In this document: positions 56,129-64,000 of the stretch, piece by piece
How the letters are laid out: each line of letters begins with the position of its first letter
Numbering within the stretch: position 1 is the first letter of the stretch
Source of the DNA: Sphingomonas flavalba
GTDB lineage: Bacteria; Pseudomonadota; Alphaproteobacteria; Sphingomonadales; Sphingomonadaceae
Assembly (NCBI RefSeq): GCF_004796535.1
Contig: NZ_SPHY01000005.1
Coordinates: 1 to 64,000 of the forward strand
Length of the DNA stretch: 64,000 nt
Direction: 5' to 3'
Program-made: the position numbers and the translations under genes
The notes under the pieces: model-generated
What the model was told of the DNA's origin: nothing
The model's input: the letters and a program-made list of their open reading frames with translations, nothing else
Databases searched by the model: none

Positions 56129-57039
56129 GATCCCTGGATCGAATAGATTTCGTCGGGCCGCCAGCCGAGGCCGAGCGCCATGCGGACGGTGATCGCCAGC
56201 ACCAGGATCGCCAGGAACAGGCGCAGATGGTCGGGCTTCAGCTTCTGGGCGATGCGGGTGCCGATCTGGGCGCCGACGACGCTGCCGATCAACAGCAGCC
56301 CGGCCAGCACGATATCGACGGCGTGGGTGGTCAGCGCGTGGGTCATCGTCGCGATCGCGGTGACGAACAGGCCCTGATAGAGCGAGGTGCCGACGACGAC
56401 GCGGGTCGACACGCCCAATATGTAGAGCATCGCCGGCACCATGATGAAGCCGCCGCCGACGCCGAGCAGCACGGTCAGCACCCCGACCGCCGCGCCCAGG
56501 ATCAGCGGCGCCAGCGGCGAGATGTAGAGGCCGGAGCCGTAGAAACGCCAGCGCAGCGGCAGCGCCGCGACCAGCGGGTGGTGGCGGCGGGCGCGCGGCG
56601 GTGGCGGGGCGCCGCGCTTCTCGGCGAGCAGCGCGCGGATGCCGTCGCGCGCCATCAGGCTGCCGATCGATCCCAGCATGACGACGTAGAGCAGCGCGAT
56701 CAGGATATCGATCTGGCCCAGTTTCTGGAGCAGGCGGAACAGCACCGCGCCGGCCATCACGCCCACGACCCCGCCGCAGACCAGCACGCCGCCCATCCGC
56801 ACGTCGACGCCGCCGCGCCGGAAATGGGCGATGACGCCGGACACGCTGGCACCGGTCACCTGCATCACGCCGGATGCGGCGGCGACGGTCGGCGACACGC
56901 CGTACAGCATCAGCAGGGGCGTGGTCAGGAAACCGCCGCCGACGCCGAAAATCCCTGCCAGTATGCCGGCCGCGCCGCCCAGCGCGACGATGACCAGCGC
57001 GTTGACGGACAGGTTGGCGATGGGCAGGTACAGGTCCAC
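56125..57039 (-). CDS. TauE/SafE family (sulfite exporter-like) permease
   Basis: A 304-residue inner-membrane protein with eight or nine helices and two internal repeats, each opening with a Gly-rich segment: LGGAAGILAGIFGVGGGFLTTPLLMLYGVSP and GAAVGVLTVLLGVGGGFIMVPAMLYILGVS. This is the TauE/SafE fold that exports sulfite and organosulfonates, and in some cases takes up other anions. Substrate is undetermined. It is translationally coupled to the TIGR02186 gene. Confidence 0.92.
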   Translation of the reverse strand: MDLYLPIANLSVNALVIVALGGAAGILAGIFGVGGGFLTTPLLMLYGVSPTVAAASGVMQVTGASVSGVIAHFRRGGVDVRMGGVLVCGGVVGVMAGAVLFRLLQKLGQIDILIALLYVVMLGSIGSLMARDGIRALLAEKRGAPPPPRARRHHPLVAALPLRWRFYGSGLYISPLAPLILGAAVGVLTVLLGVGGGFIMVPAMLYILGVSTRVVVGTSLYQGLFVTAIATMTHALTTHAVDIVLAGLLLIGSVVGAQIGTRIAQKLKPDHLRLFLAILVLAITVRMALGLGWRPDEIYSIQGS

Positions 57040-57116
57040 GCGGCGTTCCGGCTAATGGCCCTGGAATCGGGCCGACCGCCCCGCTCTAGCCGGGTTCGCG
57101 GCCAAGGTGAACCGCC

Positions 57117-58115
57117 TCAGAAGTCGGCACCCAACGATAGCGTCGCGCCTGAACCGGGCCGGGCGTTTCCGGCGACGCGCTGGCGCCAGTCGGCGGCCAG
57201 ACGCAGTGTGGTGCCGGCCGCCGGCACCCGCGCGACCAGTTGCGGGCCGATGTCGATCCGCCCGGCGCCGGGCTGGATGCCGCCCCACGCCCCGGCGCCC
57301 GCCGCGATCCGCACCGGCCCCGCCGTCGCCACCGGCCGCTCGACGCGCAGCGCTCCGTCGGCATAGCCGGCGCGTCGCTTCCATCCGACGATCCCGGCCT
57401 GGCCATAGCCGTCGAGGACGACGCGGCCGCCCAGCGCCACCGGGGCGATGCCGCCGGCTATGCCCAGCGCATAGGCGTCGCGCCCGCCATCCAGCGCCAG
57501 CCTGCGCTCGGCGGCTAGGCGGACCGGCAGGCCGGCCAGCGGCTGCCATTCCAGCCCGATCGCCGCCTCGCGCCCGCCGGGGGCGGCAAGCGGTGCCGCC
57601 AGTCGGCCGAACAATGCCACCCGCGCCGCCGGGGCGATCAGGTAGCCGGCGCGCAGCCCGGCCTGCGATCCGCCGAGCTGCCCACCCCCGGCAAGGCTGG
57701 CGGCGCCCTTGCCGCGCAGCAGCGCCCAGACGCTGACCGTCAGCCGCCGCCCGGCGTGCGGCGCGACGCCGATCGGATCGCCTCGTGCCAGCACCGGCGG
57801 CGGGTCCGACGGCGACGGGCCGGGCGCGGACATCGCCGGGGGCGCCGACGCCCCGGCCGCGATTTCGGCCGCCGGCACCGTTGCCCGCTCCGGCGTCACC
57901 GGCGGCGCGGGGTCGAGGCGGATGGTCAACTGCCGGACGGCCCGCGCCGGCAGGGATGCTTCGCTCCACGCGATCAGCGGCGCGAACAGCAATGGCGGCG
58001 GCGCGGCCGGCGTCGGCAGTGCTGCCGGCGCTGGCCACAGCATCACCGCGCGCGCCGCCACCCAGCCGACGGTAATTGCGGCGAGAAAGCGCAGCGGGTG
58101 GCCGGCGCCGGTCAC
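57117..58115 (-). CDS. Outer-membrane beta-barrel-like protein resembling NfrA C-terminus
   Basis: A 332-residue protein. One N-terminal membrane segment (LRFLAAITVGWVAARAVML) is followed by a Pro/Ala-rich stretch and a C-terminal half rich in alternating strands. It ends in a Phe (GATLSLGADF), a barrel-type C-terminus. RVAGNARPGSG and VVLDGYGQAGIVGWKRR resemble the C-terminal region of NfrA, the N4-phage receptor partner of NfrB. The TPR repeats of full-size NfrA are missing. GTG 58115 overlaps the glycosyltransferase stop by 4 bases; an ATG at 58160 is an alternative. Function inferred from neighbour and weak similarity. Confidence 0.6.
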   Translation of the reverse strand: MTGAGHPLRFLAAITVGWVAARAVMLWPAPAALPTPAAPPPLLFAPLIAWSEASLPARAVRQLTIRLDPAPPVTPERATVPAAEIAAGASAPPAMSAPGPSPSDPPPVLARGDPIGVAPHAGRRLTVSVWALLRGKGAASLAGGGQLGGSQAGLRAGYLIAPAARVALFGRLAAPLAAPGGREAAIGLEWQPLAGLPVRLAAERRLALDGGRDAYALGIAGGIAPVALGGRVVLDGYGQAGIVGWKRRAGYADGALRVERPVATAGPVRIAAGAGAWGGIQPGAGRIDIGPQLVARVPAAGTTLRLAADWRQRVAGNARPGSGATLSLGADF

Positions 58116-59539
58116 GCGGCCGGCATCCGGTCGGGAAAGACATGGTCGGTCTTGTCCCATTCGATGGCACCGCCGCGCAGCCGGCGCAGATAGCGCATCA
58201 GCGCCCGCCGGGCCGCCAGCATCGTCACCACGTTGGCGACGATGATGCGCGGCAGCGCGTACAACCCCTCGCGCACGCCATAGGCATGGGCGACGAAGGC
58301 GAAGCGGAACGCCATCCGCCAGCCGAGCAGCGCCGCCGTCGCCGCCAGCATCGTCGTGCCGGCGCGGCCGATCGGAACCGGCGCATAGCCCGGCGGCGCG
58401 ACGAGCCGCAGCAGCAGCCAGCCGGCCATCCCGGCATAGGCGGCGAACAGGACCGCCGCCGCCAGCGGCGCGCGCCGGTCGCGCATCCGCATCCAGCGTT
58501 CGGCAAGCCCGCCCCGCCAGCCCATCCGGTCCCAGCCGTGCAGGGCGATCCCGGCCATCCAGCGCGATCGCTGGCGGATCGCGGCGTCCCAGCTATTCGG
58601 GAAATGCGCGCGCACCGCCACCGCCGCACCGCCGCGCCTGCCCGGCAGCCGCACGAAGATGCCGTGCCCGCCCTGCTCGGCGATCCGCAGCCCGAGCTCG
58701 TAATCCTCCGTCATGCTGCCGTCGTCGAACGGCCGGTCGCCGGTGCGCGCCGCGATCCGCTCTAGCATGTCGCGTGCGACAGCGCAGCCGACCCCGGCGG
58801 CCGGCACCGCGGCGCCCAGCGCCTCGCGCACAACCAGCGTCTTGGCATGCGCCTCGGAAAATTCGTCGGCATAGGCGCCGGACACGAATCGCCGCCAGAA
58901 CGGCCGGTCGCTGTCGATCAGCGGCAGCACCGGCAGCTGGATCAGGTCGAACCGGCCGACCAGCGCATCGAACAGCGCGCCCTCGGCCGGGTGGACGACA
59001 TCCTCGGCATCGTGGAGGACGACCGCCTTCGCCCGCCGCCCGTCCGCCGCTTCGTCGCGCAGCAGCGCCGCCCACAGGCGGTTCAGGTTGTCGGCCTTGG
59101 TCGTCGGCCCGGGCCGGCTGCCGACGATGACGCGGATGCGCGGATCGCCCGCTGCGGCCGCCGCCGCCGCGTCTATCGTCTCCGGGTCGTTGGGGTAGCA
59201 GCCGACATAGATACGCCAGTCGCCGGGGCCGAGCCGCGCGACGGTTGCCGCCAGCATCCGGCCGATCACCGTCGCTTCGCGCCACGCCGGCACGAAGAAC
59301 GTGATCAGCCCCGGCGCCTCCGGCGACGGCAGCGTCGTCGCGTCCGCACAGCGGTGGATCGAGTAGACGGCGATCCGCCGCCACAGGCTGCGCGCCAGCC
59401 AGACCAGGTCGATCGCCAGATCGTCCAGCCCGCCGATCAGGATGAACGCCGCCGCGAACAGGATCAGTTCGTGCGTGCCGTGATCGAGCAGCCAGAGCAG
59501 CGGTTCCGCCCCCATGCCCAGTCGGAAGCCCCCTCCCAT
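58112..59539 (-). CDS. NfrB-like membrane glycosyltransferase
   Basis: A 475-residue GT2-type enzyme. The N-terminal membrane segment (about 25-45) precedes a cytosolic catalytic domain with ITFFVPAWREATVIGRM, VVLHDAEDVVHP (metal-binding Asp) and the acceptor motif IRQRSRWMAGIALHGW (QxxRW), followed by several C-terminal helices. QxxRW and helix layout match NfrB, which makes a surface glycan in E. coli. The C-terminal MshEN-type domain of NfrB is lacking. The upper boundary could start at 59515, where MGAEPLLWLL begins. Coupled to the barrel gene by overlap. Confidence 0.82.
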   Translation of the reverse strand: MGGGFRLGMGAEPLLWLLDHGTHELILFAAAFILIGGLDDLAIDLVWLARSLWRRIAVYSIHRCADATTLPSPEAPGLITFFVPAWREATVIGRMLAATVARLGPGDWRIYVGCYPNDPETIDAAAAAAAGDPRIRVIVGSRPGPTTKADNLNRLWAALLRDEAADGRRAKAVVLHDAEDVVHPAEGALFDALVGRFDLIQLPVLPLIDSDRPFWRRFVSGAYADEFSEAHAKTLVVREALGAAVPAAGVGCAVARDMLERIAARTGDRPFDDGSMTEDYELGLRIAEQGGHGIFVRLPGRRGGAAVAVRAHFPNSWDAAIRQRSRWMAGIALHGWDRMGWRGGLAERWMRMRDRRAPLAAAVLFAAYAGMAGWLLLRLVAPPGYAPVPIGRAGTTMLAATAALLGWRMAFRFAFVAHAYGVREGLYALPRIIVANVVTMLAARRALMRYLRRLRGGAIEWDKTDHVFPDRMPAA

Positions 59540-59848
59540 AGACTCGGACGATGAAGGCTGTGCTTAATTTTCTGTTTAGGCAAGGGTTTAGGGATTGTCC
59601 TGTTCAAGCTGCACCGCCCTCCAGCGCCATTCCAACGATGCTGCGCATCGCCGGAACCTTGGGCGCTTCCGCCCGCTCCCCCACCCGGCTTCCCATTTCA
59701 GGATACTGCCGTTGGGAGGCCGAGTGAGGGAGCGGGCCGGTGCCGATTCCGCCTGAAGCGGACAAGCGCTAGGCGCGCTCGCTGCATTTCGGTCTGGACT
59801 TCACCCGCCTGCTCCGGCCAGTTTGCGCGCCGTGTGAAGGGGATCGTG
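59540..59848. other. Intergenic region dominated by palindromic copy C
   Basis: A 309-base gap with divergent flanking genes. About 185 bases are the palindromic repeat; the rest has no recognisable gene. A purine-rich AAGGGG 6 bases before ATG 59849 is the ribosome site of the macroglobulin gene. No clear -35/-10 pair is seen. Confidence 0.6.
59588..59772. repeat. Large imperfect palindrome, copy C, with internal nested palindrome (185 bp)
   Basis: Same outer arms as copies A and B (GTCCTGTTCAAGCTGCACC at the left, GGTGCCGATTCCGCCTGAAG at the right). Between the left outer arm and CCCGCTCCCCCACCCGGC lies about 55 extra bases with their own symmetry: GCGCC, TCC, CGATG, CTGCG, CATCG, GGA, GGCGC. 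This insert replaces a single base of copy A. Flanked by the NfrB-like gene and the macroglobulin gene. Confidence 0.85.
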
Positions 59849-62800
59849 ATGCGTCGTGTTCTGGTCCAGCTTGGCGCCGCCGTTGCAATGGCGCTGCCGC
59901 TGGTCGCCTCCGGTGATGCGGCACCGCAAGTGGTGCTGGCGACGCCTGGCATGGGTGCCGGCGCGATCGAACGCTTCACCGTGCGCTTTTCCGATCCGAT
60001 CGTGCCTCTCGGCGATCCGCGCCGCCCGGCGCCGTTCAAGGCGGAATGCCCGGTCGGCGGCGCGGGGCGCTGGGTCGACCAGCGCACCTATGTCTGGGAC
60101 TTCGCCCGGCCGCTGCCCGGTGGCGCCCGCTGCACCTTCCAGCTGAACGACGGGCTGACCAGCACCGCCGGGGTCGCGGTCGGCGGTCAGCGCCGGTTCG
60201 TCGTCGACGCCGGCGGCCCGCGCGCCCGCGCGGTGCTGCCCAGCCGCTACGGCGCCGACATCGACGAGGATCAGGTGTTCCTCGTTGCCGCCAACATGGC
60301 GCCGGATGCGGCCTCGGTCGCGGCCAACGCCTATTGCGCGGTCGACGGCATCGGCGAGAAGATTCCGGTCGACGTGCTGAAACCGGGCGTCGCTTCGGCG
60401 GTGATCGAGGGACTGGGCACCGAACGCTATCAGGCCGCCGACTTCCTCGACACCGCCGGCCTGCCCGCCAGTCTGCCGAAGGCGGCGGAGGACAAGGCGC
60501 GCGCGTTCGCCTCGGTCGTCGCGCTCAAATGCCGCCGGCCGCTGCCGCCCGGCCGCGACGTGGCGCTGGTGTGGGGCGCCGGGATCACCGCCGCCGGCCG
60601 CCGGGCCGGCGCCGACCAGCGTTTCGACTTCACCGTCAGGAAGGCGTTCACTGCCCGCTTCGAATGTTCGCGGGTCAACCCGCAGGCCGGCTGCAGCCCG
60701 GTCGAGAAGGCATGGGTGCGCTTCACCGCGCCGATCCCCCGCGCCAGCGCGGAAGCGATCCGCCTGACCCTGCCGGGCGGCAAGGCGCTGGCGCCGGTAA
60801 TCGATGAGAAGGGCGCGCAGCAGGTCAGCGATATCGCCTTCGCCGCGCCGCTTCCCGCCGCGACCGCGGCGACGGTAACCCTGCCCGCCGGGCTGAAGGA
60901 CATCAGCGGCCGCCCGCTCGCCAACGGCCAGCGTTTCCCGCTGACCGTGCGCTTCGATGAGGCGCCGCCGCTGGTCAAGTTCGCCGCGCCGTTCGGCATA
61001 TTGGAGGCGAGGGAAGGCGGCGTGCTGCCGGTTACCGTCCGCAATGTCGAACCGGCGCTGCGCGGCCAGCGTGTCGGCATCGCCGGCGCCGCGCTGCGGG
61101 TCGGCGGGTCGGACGCCGCCGTCGCCCGCTGGCTGCGCGCGGTGGAGAAAGCGGGCGACATCGACATCCGCCAGGAAAAGCGCGGCGCCGAAACCGTGGC
61201 GGTCAACCATACCGGGGCGACGCCGCTGCTCACCGGCACCGATCGCGGCCAGCCCTTCTCCGTTGCCCTTCCCGGCAAGGGCAAGGCGTTCGAAGTCGTC
61301 GGCATCCCGCTCGCCAAGCCCGGCTTCTACGTCGTCGAACTGGCCAGCCCGGCGCTCGGCCGCGCCCTGCTCGGCCGCAATGCGCCGCGCTACGTCGCCG
61401 CCGGGGCGCTGGTCACCAACATGGCGGTGCATTTCAAATGGGGCCGCGCCGCGTCGCTGGCCTGGGTGACCGCGCTCGACAGCGGCAAGCCGGTTGCCGG
61501 CGCCGACGTGCGGATCACCGATAGCTGCACCGGCCGCACCCTCGCCACGGGGCGCAGCGACGCCGCCGGACGGGTGCTGGTGAAGAGCGGGCTGCCGGAA
61601 CCGGACAACTGGGGCAGTTGCTCGGAAAACAGCACCGTCCATCCGCTGATGGTGTCGGCGCGCCTCGGCGACGACTTCAGCTTCACGCTCAGCGACTGGG
61701 GCAAGGGCATCCACCCCTATGATTTCGACCTGCCTTACGGCTGGCAGGCGTCCCGCAACATCCTCCACACCGTCTTCGACCGCATGCTGGTGCGCGCCGG
61801 CGAGACGATCGGCATGAAGCATGTGCTGCGGCGTCCGACCGCGACCGGCTTTGCCCATGCCGCGCCGCTTTCCGGCACGCTGCGGCTGATCCATCGCGGC
61901 TCCGGCACCGAATTCAGCCTGCCGCTGGCGATCGGCGCCGACGGCATCGGCGAAAGCAGTTGGGCCGTGCCGAAAGGGGCGCCGCAGGGCGATTACGACC
62001 TGTCGATCGTCACCGGCGCCGGTGACAAGCGCGAGGTGATCTACACTGGCCAGTCGTTCCGCGTCGACGAATTCCGCCTGCCGACGATGCGGGCCAGCGT
62101 CAGCGGGCCGAAGACGGCGGCGGTGCGGCCGAAATCGCTGCCGGTAGACCTGTATGTCGGCTATCTGTCGGGCGGCGGCGCTGCCGGGTTGCCGGTCAGG
62201 CTCCGCACCGCCTTCACCGAATCCGCCGCGCCTCCCGCCGGGTGGGAGGACTGGAGCTTCGGCGGCAAGGCAGTGCGCGAAGGCACCCGTCCGCTCGATG
62301 GCGACGGCAACGAAACCGGGCCGTCGCTGCCGCCGGCCGCGACGCTGCCGCTGACCCTGAACGCGCAGGGCGCAGCGCGCAGTTCGGTCGACATACCAGT
62401 GGCGATCGACACCGCGACGATGATGACCGTCGAGATGGATTATCAGGACGCCAACGGCGAAACGCTGACCGCCTCGTCGCGCATCCCGCTTTATCCCTCG
62501 GCGGTGCGGGTCGGCATCCGCACTGACGGCTGGCTGATGAAGGCGGACGATCTGCGCCTGCGCTTCGTCGTCCTCGATACCGAAGGCCGGCCGGTCAAGG
62601 GCCGGCGGGTCACGGTCGCGCTTTACAGTCGTGAGATATTGACGGCGCGGCGCCGGCTGATCGGCGGCTTCTACGCCTATGACAATCAGGCGCGGACGAC
62701 GAAGCTGCCCTCCGGCTGCACCGCCACCACCGACGCCCAGGGCCTTGCCCGCTGCACCGTCGAGCCCGGCACGTCGGGGGAGGTCTACGCCGTCGCCACC

Positions 62801-64000
62801 ACCACCGATACCGACGGCAATGTCGTGCGCGCCGTCCGCTCGGTGTGGCTCGCCGGCGACGATGACTGGTGGTTCGGCGGCGACAATGGCGACCGCATGG
62901 ACCTGATCCCGGAGGCGAAGGAATACAAGGCCGGCGCCACCGCCCGCTTCCAGGTGCGGATGCCGTTCCGTTCGGCGACCGCGCTGGTCACGGTCGAGCG
63001 CGAAGGCGTGCTGTCCAGCTTCGTCACCGAATTGTCCGGCCGCAACCCGGTGGTGTCGGTGCCGATGCCCGCCGCCTACGCGCCCGACGTCTATGTCTCG
63101 GTCATGGCGGTGCGCGGCCGCATTTCCGGCTGGCGGCTGTGGCTGGCCGATCTCGCCCGGCGCTGGAACCTGCCGTGGTTCAGCCGCGAAGGCGCCCGCC
63201 CGACCGCGCTGGTCGATCTTGCCAAGCCCGGCTACCGCCTCGGCATCGCCAAGGTGAAGGTCGGCTGGGAAGGCCACCGCCTCGCCGTCTCGGTCAGGAC
63301 CGACAAGCCCGCCTACGGCGTCCGCCAGACCGCCATGGCCGAAGTCAGCGTCCGCGATCCGGCCGGCCGCCCGGCGGCGGGCGCTGAAATCGCCTTCGCC
63401 GCCGTTGACGAGGCCCTGCTCCAGCTTGCGCCGAACGATAGCTGGAACCTGCTCGACGTGATGATGGAGGAACGGCCGCTGTCGGTGCTGACCGCGACCG
63501 CGCAGACCCAGGTCGTCGGCAAGCGCCATTACGGCCGCAAGACGGCGGAACCGGGCGGTGGCGGCGGCGGCGACCTGTCGGCGCTGACGCGAGAGGATTT
63601 CCGCCCGCTGCTGTTGTGGAAGGCGCGGGTGAAGCTCGATGCGGAGGGCCGCGCCCGCATCCCCGTGCCACTCTCCGACTCGCTGTCCTCCTTCCGCTTC
63701 GTCGCGATCGCGACCGACGGCGCGCAATTGTTCGGTACCGGCTCGGCCAGCGTGCGCACCACTCAGGACCTGTCGGTCTATCCCGGGGTGCCGCCGCTGG
63801 TGCGCAGCGGCGACCGCTTCGGCGCCACCTTCACCCTCAGGAACGGCACCGACAAGCCGATGACGGTGACCGCGAAGGTCGCGTTGGCGCCACGCATCGC
63901 CACTGGCCGGCCGCTGAGCGTGACCATTCCGGCCGGCGGCGCGCAGGCGGTGACCTGGATGCTGACCGCCCCGGCCGGCGTCGACACCCTCGCCTGGACG
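59849..64000 (+). CDS. Alpha-2-macroglobulin family protein (truncated by window end)
   Basis: The first 1384 codons of a large periplasmic protein that traps proteases. Open to the last base. The signal peptide is MRRVLVQLGAAVAMALPLVASGDA. No lipobox Cys follows, unlike YfhM-type lipoproteins, so it may be soluble. MG domains occupy about 40-1200. FAAVDEALLQL and, near residue 1235, a Gly-rich stretch after KRHYGRKTAEPGG look like the bait region, followed by LLWKARVKLDAEGRARIPVPL and LFGTGSASVRTTQDLSVYPGVPP. The thioester CxEQ site, if present, lies beyond the window. A penicillin-binding protein PbpC gene often follows such genes. Confidence 0.93.
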   Translation, partial: MRRVLVQLGAAVAMALPLVASGDAAPQVVLATPGMGAGAIERFTVRFSDPIVPLGDPRRPAPFKAECPVGGAGRWVDQRTYVWDFARPLPGGARCTFQLNDGLTSTAGVAVGGQRRFVVDAGGPRARAVLPSRYGADIDEDQVFLVAANMAPDAASVAANAYCAVDGIGEKIPVDVLKPGVASAVIEGLGTERYQAADFLDTAGLPASLPKAAEDKARAFASVVALKCRRPLPPGRDVALVWGAGITAAGRRAGADQRFDFTVRKAFTARFECSRVNPQAGCSPVEKAWVRFTAPIPRASAEAIRLTLPGGKALAPVIDEKGAQQVSDIAFAAPLPAATAATVTLPAGLKDISGRPLANGQRFPLTVRFDEAPPLVKFAAPFGILEAREGGVLPVTVRNVEPALRGQRVGIAGAALRVGGSDAAVARWLRAVEKAGDIDIRQEKRGAETVAVNHTGATPLLTGTDRGQPFSVALPGKGKAFEVVGIPLAKPGFYVVELASPALGRALLGRNAPRYVAAGALVTNMAVHFKWGRAASLAWVTALDSGKPVAGADVRITDSCTGRTLATGRSDAAGRVLVKSGLPEPDNWGSCSENSTVHPLMVSARLGDDFSFTLSDWGKGIHPYDFDLPYGWQASRNILHTVFDRMLVRAGETIGMKHVLRRPTATGFAHAAPLSGTLRLIHRGSGTEFSLPLAIGADGIGESSWAVPKGAPQGDYDLSIVTGAGDKREVIYTGQSFRVDEFRLPTMRASVSGPKTAAVRPKSLPVDLYVGYLSGGGAAGLPVRLRTAFTESAAPPAGWEDWSFGGKAVREGTRPLDGDGNETGPSLPPAATLPLTLNAQGAARSSVDIPVAIDTATMMTVEMDYQDANGETLTASSRIPLYPSAVRVGIRTDGWLMKADDLRLRFVVLDTEGRPVKGRRVTVALYSREILTARRRLIGGFYAYDNQARTTKLPSGCTATTDAQGLARCTVEPGTSGEVYAVATTTDTDGNVVRAVRSVWLAGDDDWWFGGDNGDRMDLIPEAKEYKAGATARFQVRMPFRSATALVTVEREGVLSSFVTELSGRNPVVSVPMPAAYAPDVYVSVMAVRGRISGWRLWLADLARRWNLPWFSREGARPTALVDLAKPGYRLGIAKVKVGWEGHRLAVSVRTDKPAYGVRQTAMAEVSVRDPAGRPAAGAEIAFAAVDEALLQLAPNDSWNLLDVMMEERPLSVLTATAQTQVVGKRHYGRKTAEPGGGGGGDLSALTREDFRPLLLWKARVKLDAEGRARIPVPLSDSLSSFRFVAIATDGAQLFGTGSASVRTTQDLSVYPGVPPLVRSGDRFGATFTLRNGTDKPMTVTAKVALAPRIATGRPLSVTIPAGGAQAVTWMLTAPAGVDTLAWT

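Noticed and set aside
59801-63727. A 1308-residue open frame on the minus strand
   Set aside because: It runs opposite the alpha-2-macroglobulin gene, is Arg/Gly/Asp-rich with no domain, and arises from GC-rich third positions of the real gene.

Overview
The window is GC-rich chromosomal DNA from an alphaproteobacterium, most likely a sphingomonad. The reasons are strong G/C preference at third codon positions, tightly packed genes with many 4-base start/stop overlaps, a suf operon led by an Rrf2 regulator, the tsaD-gpsA / hemC-hemD divergent pair, a serC-serA-hisZ block, and a PEPxxWA-CTERM protein. Almost everything is housekeeping; the only clearly accessory patch is the first 0.6 kb.

Layout. 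1-480: the 3' end of an IS5-type insertion sequence and an AT-richer small exported protein. 642-6465 (minus): a complete suf iron-sulfur assembly operon (Rrf2 regulator, sufB, sufC, sufD, sufS, sufT, sufA). 6569-7417: an AraC regulator. 7441-7659: an intergenic segment with an aromatic-rich small reading frame and a strong hairpin. 7658-12056 (plus): pyrD, gamma-glutamyltransferase, purH. 12028-16400 (minus): a polysaccharide flippase and polA. 16481-21578: alpha/beta hydrolase, nadB, an ABC ATPase, a zinc-ribbon protein and tldD. 21660-26309 (minus): heparinase-like protein, rpe, an RsmB-type methyltransferase, htpX. 26401-28425: an SDHAF4-like assembly factor and an AsmA protein. 28440-33103: gpsA-tsaD divergent from hemC-hemD-mitofilin-like gene. 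33215-36391: a PEP-CTERM protein, tRNA-Gly(GCC), and a thioredoxin/Lon-N/Trm112 cluster. 36497-44227: a ubiquinone-type hydroxylase, ftsK, lolA, xth, ribA and an Ldh-family dehydrogenase. 44241-51329: a LOG-family protein, an extensin-like lipoprotein, a DMT transporter, a DUF1294 protein and the serC-serA-hisZ operon. 51409-59539 (minus): M20 peptidase, SDR, HerA-type ATPase, a TIGR02186/TauE pair, and an NfrA-like/NfrB-like pair. 59849 to the window end: a very large alpha-2-macroglobulin, cut by the window edge.

The most distinctive non-coding content is repetitive. Three copies of a roughly 128-base imperfect palindrome lie at 32089, 42964 and 59588. They show paired (compensatory) substitutions between arms, and the third copy carries a second palindrome inside one arm. 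Two other short dispersed repeat families are also present. A structured leader in front of serC, with its Shine-Dalgarno sequence inside a small hairpin, may be a regulatory RNA.

I did not find a defence island, CRISPR array, prophage or biosynthetic cluster. The palindromic repeat family, the serC leader, the segment upstream of pyrD and the reduced NfrA/NfrB-like pair are the best candidates for something not yet described.
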